Below the pieces are notes generated by a model, which did no database searches, had not been told where the DNA came from, and worked only from the letters and a program-made list of their open reading frames with translations. Of a stretch of DNA of 64,000 nucleotides, positions 33,162 through 43,500 are shown piece by piece. Numbering within the stretch: position 1 is the first letter of the stretch; every line of letters starts with the position of its first letter. The position numbers and the translations under genes were made by a program. Source of the DNA: Tolypocladium sp. Sup5 PDA-1. Its lineage: Eukaryota > Ascomycota > Sordariomycetes > Hypocreales > Ophiocordycipitaceae. Location: assembly GCA_000750105.3 (NCBI GenBank), contig JPHH03000016.1, forward strand, positions 1-64,000, written 5' to 3'.

Positions 33162-33947
33162 TTACCTCGGGTCCTGGAAGTCTTTATCCTCCCAGCTTCG
33201 GTGGTTATTTTCCTTGAGAGATACTAAGAACTGAGACATATACGCGAATGCCTCGTCTTTTCGAAAAGCGTGCGGCCAACCATGATCCCGATAGACCTGG
33301 CGGACGTACTGGACGTCGAGCTCAGTCGGCCAATTCTCGGTCTGTTGTCAGATTTGTTCCTCGGTGATGCGGCCGTCCTCATCTTGCCGCTCAGGCACCT
33401 CCGTGCAGTCCATGGTAATGCGGCTGGGACCTGGAACAAGTCGAAGGTCGCGATAGTCCTCCTGCATTTCCTCTATCCAGAGCTTCAGCGGTTTAGGCCC
33501 TGGATCTACTTTCATACGAACCATCTCGAAGACCTCGCCGTCTAAGACGTTTAGATAGTACTCGCGCCCGCCAGACTCATATCCTTCCACGAGGGGCACC
33601 ATCCATCCGGCGTCGACTATAGCCTCCGTAGACCACCACTCATCCTGGTCCAGGTCCTGATGTCTAGATTCGAAGTGTTCATATTCAAACGTTGTGTAGT
33701 CAAGTACCCCGGATTTGTAATGGAAGCCCACGTTGCCGTCGCGGAGATATGGCAAATAGCGCAGGACCTGGATGGCGTAGTCGTTTCTGAAGTGGGCGCA
33801 AGCGGCGGGTGTGAAGCCAGGCCAGCCCTCGGGAGGAGGCACTTTCAGGTCGGCAGGGTCATAATGCAGCGTGGTGAGGAATTTATAAAAGCCGAGGAGC
33901 ATGGATCCCAGCTCCTGGGGGGTGAAGACTGGCTTTGTTTCTTCCAT
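33162..33947 (-). CDS. HGWP-family hypothetical protein A, in-frame TGA or 57-nt intron
   Basis: ATG at 33947 (MEETKPVFTPQELGSML). A short helical region (LGFYKFLTTLHYDPADLKVP) precedes PPEGWPGFT and VLRYLPYLRDGNV. A beta-rich acidic middle and KLWIEEMQEDYRDLRLVPG follow. At 33348-33350 a TGA occurs after TEEQI, yet the frame goes on to VYRDHGWPHAFRKDEAF and a TAA at 33162-33164 (262 codons in all). Its relative at 38694-39515 has the same HGWP block after a stop. Removing GTGCCT ... CTGACAACAG (57 nt, in frame) would also bypass the TGA. No known family was recognised; the fold resembles none of the named domains to me. Confidence 0.55.
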
Positions 33948-34418
33948 AGGAAGTGAAGCGGCGCTGGAATGGAATTGCACCCAAGATGAAAAATTTCCCA
34001 GCAATAGCCTGAGCGGGGTTCGTGAAAACAGCAAGACCGCCAAGACCGCCAGACCTAGATTTTGTATTTATTTCAATAAATACATTTCGGCTCGTTAGAT
34101 TTATAAAATTGAATTGATACGTATTATTCTGCAATTACGAAGGGTATAGACGGGCGGTGTCGAATCGCTACTCTTAGCCTACCAGTAAAACAGCTTAATT
34201 AGTGACTGCATGTGGCCAGACCTTTTGGCCAGTGCTAACGAGTGTTTCGCTTGTTGCCAACGTTGCTCAGTCCCACAGCCATTTCCCTCTTTTACATATA
34301 TTGCGTACTAAGTACTGGCTGTTCTTATCTACACTTCGTCGCTGTTCTGTGCCTCCGAAGAGTTTCAGACGAAATCACGTTTTTGGCGTAAAAACGAGAT
34401 TTGAGCACAAAAGCTTGT
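33948..34418. other. Intergenic
   Basis: AT-rich spacer between the HGWP gene and the LysM relic. No gene. Confidence 0.5.
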
Positions 34419-36469
34419 TTAGATTTGGAAAGGTATAGTAAAAGACGATTCTAGCCTACTGAGCTCGAATGGCTCTAAAGTAGGCCCGGTGGAATCACCG
34501 ACAGCCCTGACCATGATGTGATGCACCCGGCCGGGCTGAACATCAACAGGCACGTTGTTGAGCTCCCTCCAAGAGTTGTCAGCACGACCAAGCCCCACGA
34601 AGCCCCTGTTGCTGGTCCCTAAGCCAACATAGTAGCCGCGGTAGCTGTCCGGGCCCTTTAAGAGGTTAGAGGCGCGGAAGATGAGGCCGGCGTTTCTACC
34701 GGTGGCCTTGGGGATAATAACATTAGCCTCTAAGATAAAATCGGCAAATTACGTGTTAAGGACGGCCTTGCCGCTAAATACCTCACTTGCCACTAGCGCC
34801 TTAGACCCTGCGTCAAAGACGCCGTCGTAGATTTTCCACCCGACTATATTCTTCTCAAATTCGTCGTACACGACGGGCGAAATTTACATATTGTTATATA
34901 TTGCGCCCGTTTGATAGACTCGCACGCCGATAGAACCACTCTGATACGCGCTGTCTTTAAAGGTATTCTTGGGTTCGGCTATGTCGTCGATAAAGAGGGA
35001 AATCGAGTTGCCGTTGGCTTGTACCTTAAGGCGGTATACCTAGCCAGGGCGAATAGTAGCCTAAGCTTTGCTTAGCTGCGTTTAGCCGCCGTTAGTGAGC
35101 CTAAGAATAATATAGCTAGTAGAGCCCTCGATGCCGAGGCCGGTATAGTAGCCGTGGTAGTTGTCTGCTCCGTTGCCGGGCTTAGAGGCTCGGAAGACTA
35201 GTCTAGTATTTCTAGACTAGGGGTTAGTAACTATAATATCGGCCTTAAACGCAAAGTCGCTTAAGGGGACGTCGAGGAGAGCTTTGCCTCTAGATAAGCT
35301 GTCTACGACGAGGGATTTGGAGTTGGCGTCGAACCTGCCGCCGTAGACGGACTAACCAGCTAGTTCGCTACCCTAGAAATCCTATTTGCCAATTACCGAA
35401 ACGCAGGCGTATGCATTAGCCTAGAGGCCAGTGTAGTTATTTTTAGCCTTAGGGTTCTAGTTGGCAAAGTCGACGAGCGTGATGCTATTGGTAGAGGCAA
35501 TATTAAGATAGGACTGTCCGGACCTTACTATGTGGAACTTGTTGCATATGCTAATAATATTTAGCTACGTTAGTTAAGGCGTTTCGATGCTAGATCTGGT
35601 TATGTTAACTATGAATTAATACTAGGTTAATAATATTAAGGATTTACTACTTACCTATTCGACGGGTTTGTGGGAGTCGAGGGCTCATAGCTAATAATAG
35701 AAACATAGGCGTAGGCTTCGGCCCACAGGCCGGCATAGTTATCGCCTACGTTAGGGTTCTAGGCCAGAAACTGAGTAAGGGAGATGCCGTTATTAGCAGC
35801 AATTGCAGCGCAATTATTACCTTTTTTTATAAAGTAAAACTTATCGCAGTTAGAGATAAGTCCAGGCTAAGTTAGCTCCGGGGTGGCAATGCCTATAGAT
35901 GTTAGCAACGAACAATGTTTAGATATATGGGCACCTCTTAGCTATCTTACTATTAGTAGGCCGGGTAGGTGTACTCGTTACCGTCGCAGAAGTGATAGTG
36001 GTAGAAGTAGTAGTGCTAGTGGTGAACTTAGATATTGAAGTAGAGGTCGACTTTTGGGCCGATATTATAGATACTAGAGGCTCTCCCTTTGCCTCGACGC
36101 AGTAAGACCGGCTAGACAAACAATTGCTATAGTTAAGAGTGATAGACGGGTTCTAAGTTATCTACGTAGTTAGTTAATATATTCCTAATAGGATACTGTA
36201 GATTATTAACGAGACGCGGGCACTTGTCGGGCTATAAGGGCTCACCTATCTTGAAAAGTCTTCTATAGATATGTTCTAGATACCGGACACCTCTTCGTAG
36301 ATTCGGAGCCATTATTTTTAATCCACTAGGTGTAGTAACGCGTAGTGTTCTTATTAAACGGCAGCGCGGGTTTCTTACCCCGAGTCTATAAATCGGATAC
36401 GGCGGCACTTGCCAGGGCCAGAGGGAGAGAGGCAGTAGCTAAACCGAGAGCCGAGTTTAGCAATATTAT
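34419..36469 (-). pseudogene. RIPed secreted LysM protein with two LamG/DUF1080-like domains
   Basis: Minus strand, one main frame with many TAG codons. It begins near 36469 where the expected ATG reads ATA, followed by a signal-peptide-like run (LLNSALGLATASLPLALA) and LPFNKNTTRYYT as in LysM effectors. A first LysM-like region with SYCVEAKGE (about 36060) and a Ser/Thr linker follow. Then come two clearer LysM domains, CDKFYFIKKGNNCAAIAANN (about 35850) and CNKFHIVRSGQSYLNIAS (about 35530). The C-terminal half has two related beta-sandwich units with NYHGYYTGLG near 35155 and SYRGYYVGLG near 34640, of the LamG/3-keto-disaccharide-hydrolase kind. LysM effectors bind chitin and shield hyphae or dampen host recognition. 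Here W and Q codons have become TAG, and the gene is dead. Confidence 0.7.
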
Positions 36470-37604
36470 AGTAAACTATGCCGCGCGTAGAGGGCTAATT
36501 AACTATAATAGTACGTGCTAAGGAAGCTAGTATATGATTCCGGTTAGGACTATTTATATCCTCGGCTAAGTATTTATAGCAACTATTCGAGTATCCTAAG
36601 ATTAATAGCGTGTTATGACTACGTTCCCAAAGTATATTTGCATAGGGTGAATAGCTTAGCCGAGCCCCTGCCCCCTATATTAGTTAACTAAGAGGTAGAT
36701 ACCTACTTATTTATATATATATCTATCCGAAGAGCCCACTGACTAACACCTTTCCTATATACCTGTAATTAGCGTAAGGTGGAGTTATACATGCATGCTA
36801 AGGAAAGATAGTTATAGTAGCACTTAGATCAGAGCATTTTGCAATATTGCAGGACAGACAAGACAAGCCAGGGTTAACCAACATTAACCTTATTGCTATG
36901 CCGGGAGAAGTGGATGCTCGGAAGTTCGTACAACGAAATAGTTTAATAAATAGTTGGTAAGGCGTAGGCCGAGAAGGGTGCACTCCGAACCAGGGTCGCG
37001 CATTAACCGCGTATAGCCGTAATATAAATCGATTAGACTTGGTGGATTAGTGCAATAATATACTATACCCTAGGATAAGTTAGTGCACGTCCTGGTAGAC
37101 CTAGTAAAGAAAATAGCGTGACTATTCTTTACTGGCCTAAAGAGGCAACTTAGTAGCTGCGTGTGATATGTAAATATAATTTATATTAGGAATATAATTG
37201 TGCTATAATCCGAATATATGCAAGATAACTACGTATTAGATCGAGCTATTGACTTTGGTCTGTAAAAAAGCAAGGAATAGACCGGCAAGGCACGGAGGCA
37301 GAGGGAAGCTAAAGAAGAGGGGACGATTTTTCTTATAGCAAGAGTTCAGGTAGAAAAAAAAGGAGGCTTTAAATGATCAGGAATTAGGACTCTGATGCTG
37401 TATTTTACCCCTGAAATTTAACCCCTGAATCGGAACTACATAGCGCGATACTACTACGAGTATGACTACGTTTATAGACTTCTATGTTCTTGTCCTGCAA
37501 CCCTAAACTCTAACCCCGCTGCGGGCCGTAGGGAAGAAAATAATTCAAGACGTGTGTTCGATATCGTCTATTCGACCTCGAATCCTAAGATAGTGCCTTC
37601 TGGG
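36470..37604. other. RIPed AT-rich intergenic DNA
   Basis: TA-rich, with a few normal-composition patches. No gene or repeat copy recognised. Confidence 0.5.
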
Positions 37605-38300
37605 CTATAGTATTATCCCCACTATGGCGGCGGCAGCGGCGGCGATAATCATCTCGATGCTGCCATCTCCTCGTCGGTGTACTACCCCTAATTCCGTAGC
37701 CCTAGTTTCCCGAGCACCGGACGACGTAGAGGATATCGTAGACGTTAGGGGAGATACCCTAGTCGTAGAAGGTTCCGGGTTAGGATTGGGGTACGCCTTG
37801 TTATAGCACTATCTAAAGGCGATTGTCTAGTTTAGCCATACACCGCCAAAGGGTAGCCCTTCTATAGCACTATGCTAGCGGTAAGGGCATACTAACGTAA
37901 TCTCTTCGGTAGTAGAGCTACGCTAAAACTACTAAGAAGATGCCTCACTAGCATAGCTAGAGTAGTAGGCAGTGACTTCTAGTGCCGCGGCGGTAGTAAA
38001 GCTATACTAGCTAGAGTACTCCGGGTACGGGTAGTCTAGCCTCTCCTCGAGTAGTAGCGTGCAGGCCTTGTATAACTCCGCGCCGTATAAGTCGAGGGCA
38101 GTCTTAAGGGCGGCCGTGGGCTTAGGTACGTTAAAGTAGGACGTGATATTCTCCGTGGCGCAATACTAGGGATTATTATTTTTCGTTAGTAACGTAGTCG
38201 GGAAGAGGTAAGAGACTTTAAGCCCCGCAACAACCGTAATAGCCTAGAGAAGAGGAATAATTGCCTTTATTGCTAATCGTTAATATAAACGACGCGGCGG
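37605..38300 (-). pseudogene. RIPed secreted DUF7735-like protein
   Basis: Minus frame ending at TAG 37605. Visible are AITVVAGLKVSYLF (signal-like), CATENITSYFNVPKPTAALK, and the family core YSFTTAAALEVTAYYSSYAS followed by SS with two TAG codons where Trp-Trp is expected. Next come LVCPYR, GGVWLN and TIAFR. A Ser/Thr linker and a hydrophobic C-terminus (EMIIAAAAAAIVGIIL) suggest a GPI or membrane anchor. The pattern matches fungal DUF7735 secreted proteins of unknown function. At least eight TAG codons, all at plausible Trp or Gln positions. The start codon was not found. Confidence 0.55.
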
Positions 38301-38693
38301 CGTAAAGACGAGTTTAGTGTTTATAAAAAGCTAAATCCTTATATTAGATATAAAAGGGGAGGGATAAAACTACGCATTTATATCCTCGGGGTAGGCGTAA
38401 GTCCGATTCTACTAGGGTACTATAAATAGGTATATACTTTAGGGAGTAATATCCGCACGGCCTTAAAGCAAGTAATAGGGATACCTCTTAGCGTAACTAC
38501 GACGGGACGCGGTCTACACTCTACTTGCTATACTATAGTTCGTTAAGTAACTTAGATATGGATTTGTCTTGGTTCCCTTAGCTAATAAAGTGCGATTAGG
38601 TAGTCTATAAACTGTTATAGATATATATTGCGTGTACATGTTACTGCAGGGGGGGCCGGCCATAGGACTAAACTATCCTCCAAAGCATACAAT
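38301..38693. other. RIPed spacer
   Basis: TA-rich up to about 38640, then normal composition. The switch is abrupt at the 3' end of the HGWP gene B. Nothing else recognised. Confidence 0.5.
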
Positions 38694-39515
38694 TTACTCG
38701 TCGAACCTAGAGTCTGCTCTATCGGGGTACTGCTCCTCCAAGGCGTTATGAACGGCCCTCAGGCAGTCCTCCTTGCGGTACCGCTCCATGTCCGGCCACC
38801 CGTGCTGGCGATAAATGTCCTGGACCATGCCCAACATGCCTTATTCGGAGGAAAAATTGGGTGCATCGGTGTCGTATAGCTGCCAGGGACTCACGGGCAC
38901 AAAGTGCAGCCGCCGGTACTGGTCCTTGAGAAGCTCAAAGAAGTCAGGAATGGCCCAGGCAGGGGCGTTTCCGCGCCACGTATCGGCCTCGTCCTCGGGA
39001 GCATAGTCGTACGCATCGTCTGAGATGGGCTCTCGCGACGGGTCGAACCTAATCTTGTCCCCGGCATCGACCCAGTGCACAATTCCCAGCTCCGTGTCTA
39101 GAAGAAAGATGAAGTCGTCTTCCGGGCCATACGTCAGGCTAATGACGTGAGGAGGCACATCTTCGTAAAACGAAGCATTCTCTGAAACAACTCTGGCTTC
39201 CTCGGCAAGCTCTTCATTGTCTGGCAGCCGTTTGCCAATCGACTGCCAGTCAGCAAAGATGCACTTGGGGACCGCCTCGGGATGCTTGTGCTCGTCGGCA
39301 GACGAAATGTAGGGCAGATAGCGAAGCAGCGAAATGACTTTGTCCGTCTTGCCCAAGGGGCGCATATTTTCAACAGTAATAAACGGCCAACCATCTTTGG
39401 GCGGCTCCAAGACAAACGACTCCTTGAGGTACATTTTGCTAAGAAAGGCATAGTAGCCCCGCACAGCGGCGACAGTGGCCTCTTGGGAGTAGGTAATCTC
39501 GCTTAGCTCGGGCAT
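38694..39515 (-). CDS. HGWP-family hypothetical protein B, in-frame TAA or 75-nt intron
   Basis: ATG at 39515 (MPELSEITYSQEATVAAV). Same layout as protein A: GYYAFLSKMYLKESFVLEPP, DGWPFITVENM, VISLLRYLPYIS, an acidic beta-rich middle (DFIFLLDTELGIVHWVDAG) and FFELLKDQYRRLHFVPVSP. TAA at 38841-38843 follows NFSSE, but the frame continues through MVQDIYRQHGWPDMERY to TAA 38694-38696 (274 codons). A consensus donor GTGAGT after HFVP and an acceptor CCAG before DIYRQ bound a 75-nt in-frame intron containing the TAA, so an intact spliced form is possible. Roughly 30-40% similar to A by eye. Normal base composition despite RIPed DNA next to it. Function unknown. Confidence 0.6.
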
Positions 39516-40511
39516 CTTTTGCAGCGTTTGGATTGATAAATGCGAGAGGCGTTGACCGGGAGGGGGGAGGGAGTGCAGTCAGATCAAGGCGTGGCGACCT
39601 GCAAAATGCGTGTGAGAAGAGGGTAAAGGAGGGCAAGAATGAAGAGGGCAAGAAGGAAGAAAGCGAGAGGCTCGAGGGCATCTGGTCCACAGAAGTCATT
39701 TGCCGACAACATTAGCCGGCCTGCTCGATTAAGGCATTTACTCGTACGGATTACACATCCCTGTCATATGCAGGGCAGGAGTTGTGGCCCAAGCTCTCCG
39801 CTTTCCACGGCTGCAAGTGGCGCGTCTTGGCTTGTTTTTTATGCTTATTGCCAAGCTTATTGCCCGTAACTAGTTCACGGCCCGAACCGCGGAAGCTTGG
39901 TCGTGGCAAAGTCGACAACGTAGCACTGCCGCATGGAGTGTCAACGGTCAACAGACAAGGCATCAAAACCAATCAAATAGATAAAATTCATCGTCTTGTC
40001 ATCTTCCCGCCCCTCTTGATTCTCCACGCAAGGATTTCCTCCCTCATCAGGCGTCGCCGAGACTATTGTTTCAGCTTGCGTCGAACAACAAGTGGTCTGC
40101 TTGGCATTAATAAACCTGTACAGGTTGATTTGTAAGTAATGCTACACCTACGTTGCGAAGCCTCCATCAACTGGGCCATTCTCGCGAGCCCACATTGTGG
40201 AACCCAGCTATGTCGAACACATGATGCTTGCATTTCGCGTGCGACCAACACCGTTGTACGTATTTCATTGACCCTGATGATGTATGTAGTGTAGAGACGA
40301 ATATGGAAAATGCCGAAATGACTTGCAACTTTGTCATGGGCCGGTCCATTGGCATCCGTCTCCCGTCCTTGGTTTGCAGCATTGTTGTTGAACTGACTAG
40401 AGTAGCCTCGCTTCTGCCTTCGCACCGACATGCTACATGTATATATGCCTATCCACCAATTCACACTGTACCTTGACCGTTCACCAAGCCTTTATTCACA
40501 CAACTGTAACA
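39516..40511. other. Divergent intergenic region between HGWP gene B and the chitinase
   Basis: About 1 kb. Purine-rich tract near 39630-39670 (AAGAGGGTAAAGGAGGGCAAG and similar). No gene supported; presumably both promoters. Confidence 0.5.
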
Positions 40512-43500
40512 ATGCGGCCACCAAGCGCGAGGACCGCCGCGATGTCCCTCCTCCTTGGAGCCCATCTCGTGCAGGCCGAATCAACCTCGACGGCACACAG
40601 GCCACAGAACCTGCTACTGATGACAATGACCCGTCACCAATCAGTGACCCCAACACCTACGACCCAGATCAATACGACTGCCCGCTGCCGTGCGTACACT
40701 ATGCAAACATGCACAGCTGGATTCCATACCTTTCCGTGGAACGTCTGGGCCGCTGTAAGGAGCCCATGCTGCTGCAATTCTCCGTCACGCAGCCCCTAGA
40801 CGATCCCAAGTCGACCGTCTTGATCCGCAGCTGCTTGCTTGGACCTCAGCCTCGCTTGTCTGCGACTCTCGCTCTCGCCGCCACTGATGTGCTGGTGGAC
40901 AATCCCAAAATGGACAAGAATCTCTTCGAGGCAAGCATCGACTCCGCTCCAGCCTGCGCAGTCAAGGGCAGGGAAGTCGAGGGCGAGCTACGACTGGCCA
41001 CAACCGTGGGCGGCAAAGGGGATAGTCGTCAAGCCGTCGGTCTGCTAGAGGGCATGCAAAAGTACTTTGAAGACAAGGACAATTGTGACGAGAGCTTCCT
41101 ATTTGGGTACCACAATCAGACCGTTGCCGGAATCTACATTGGCCCCGGCCTCGGAAAGCCCACGGCCAAGTCGGCGCTTGAAGCGCTCGCTACTCAACTG
41201 GGGGCTACCTCTCATGCTGCAAACCACACCGTAGCCGAGCTTTGCGGCAGCGGGAGCCGGTCAGAGGGCATCCTTGGCATTTCCATCGACACGACGAGCG
41301 ATATCGCTGCGGTTCAAAGGATGGCCCTGGGATGGAGCCGGGGCAAATGCAGCACCGCAGATGAGCATCTCAGGGGCTCTGGAAACCTCCCCAGTGTTAA
41401 GATTTGGAACATTGACGGCCTTAACAGCACCGTGAGCAATAATGGAACTTTATTAGTCTCCACGCTCCTGAAGAGAATGGTTACAAGCAAGGGGGAGACT
41501 ATGCTACACCGACGAGAAACCTGCCACTATATCAAGGTCAACCCTGGTGATAGTTGCGGCTCTCTTGTTTCTCGATGTGCTATCTCTAACGCCGATTTCA
41601 ACAAATATAACCCCAAACAAAATCTATGCTCAACGCTTGCGCCGGGCGACTATGTGTGTTGCTCGGCTGGCGACCTGTACGAGGAGCCGATGCCGGACCC
41701 ACCTAAACCCGGTCCAGACGGCGCCTGCGCAATACACCTTATCCAGAACGGCGACTCGTGCGACAACATTGCCAGACTACACGGCGTCACGGTTGACGAG
41801 CTAGAAAAGTGGAATAAGGGCAAGACGTGGGCTTGGACTGAGTGTAGGGATATGCTTGTGGGCTATAATATGTGCATCAGTGACGGCTCAGCGCCGATGC
41901 CACCGCCGCAGCAAGGCACCCAATGCGGCCCGATGGTGCCCGGTACAAAACCTCCAAAGGATAAGTCTATATCGCTCGCTGACCTCAACCCTTGCCCTCT
42001 CAAGGCCTGCTGCAGCAACTGGGGCTTCTGTGGAGTGTTTCCGGCGCATTGCGACGTCCACGCGCCACTGGGCGGCGGCCCCGGCAGCAAGGAAAAGGGC
42101 TACCAAAACACTTGCGTCTCTAACTGCGGTAAGGAAATCAAGGAGAACTCGGGGCCACCTAGTTCCTTTCAACGGATCGGCTACTACGAGGCTTTTGGAA
42201 TGAAGCGCGACTGTCTGTGGCTAAAGTCGAAAAACGCAAACACTGACGGGTCATATACGCATATGCACTGGGGCTTTGCCGATATTGATCCTAAAACCTG
42301 GAAGCCCGTTATTAACGAGGGCAAGGATCAGTGGGAAGACTTTAAAAAGCTGCCAAATATGAAGCGCATCATCTCTCTAGGCGGCTGGGCGTACTCGACC
42401 GAACCCGCGACATACGATATTATCCGCCGGGCTATTATTGACAATCGCGAAACTTTTGCCAACAACCTGGCGCAGTTTGTAGAGGATGAGGGAATCGACG
42501 GTGTTGATATTGATTGGGAGTACCCTGGTGTGAGTTTCTCCATTTCTACAAGTTATCGCAGCTTTGCTTACCAGACACTAGGCGCCAGATATTTACGTCG
42601 GCGATAAGCCTATCGGCCAGAAATCCGACGGCGTCAACTACCTTAAGTTTCTGACCATTCTGAAAAAGAGGCTCGGCTCAGGAAAGTCAGCGTCGATTGC
42701 CGCGCCAGCATCATACTGGTACCTCAAGGCGTTTCCTATTGACAGAATTGCGTCCGTGATTGACTACATTGTCTACATGACATACGATTTGCATGGCCAG
42801 TGGGACGCTGGTAACCCAAATGCCTATGACTCTTGCCCATCCGGCAGATGCATTCGAAGTCACGGTGAGATGCCGGCTGCTGCTCGCTGTATGGTGATTC
42901 GGTTGCTGACATTCCCAACGCTAGTCAACTTGACCGAAACACATAATACCCTTGTGATGAGTATGTCGCCCGATTCGTCCTGCTGTCACTCCATACCATA
43001 CGCAAAGATGTGCGCTGACTAGAGCTTTGTAGTCACCAAAGCGGGTGTGCCCAACAACAAGGTCTTTGTTGGCGAGGCTAGCTACGGGAGATCGTTCCGC
43101 ATGGCTCAGGAAGGGTGCTGGGGCCCCATGTGCGACTTTACGGGATCTCGGTCTGAATCAAATGCGAATCCGGGCCGGTGCACAAACACAGGCGGTTATC
43201 TTGCCTATGCCGAGATCAACGAGATCCTAAAGAGTGGTGGCGGCAACGTCCAGACCTTTCACGACGGCGAATCCAACACCGATGTCCTGCTGTACAAAGG
43301 AGACTATGTCAGCTACACGACTTCAACAACCAAGGACACGCGCCGAGAGAATTAGAAGCGTCTGAATTTTGCCGGCACCATTGACTGGGCTGTGGACCTG
43401 CAGGCTTTTACGGCAGACGACATGAACAATATCCCCGATAAGCCAACAGAGGGCGAGGGATGCATCGCGGGAGATGATGACACGCTCAACTCGGCCGAGC

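Noticed and set aside
43021..43032. TAG in the chitinase frame after a Cys-Ala-Asp stretch
   Set aside because: It lies in an intron: donor GTATGT at 42961, CTGAC branch and acceptor TTGTAG at 43032 restore the family sequence MITKAGVPNNK, so it is not a nonsense mutation.
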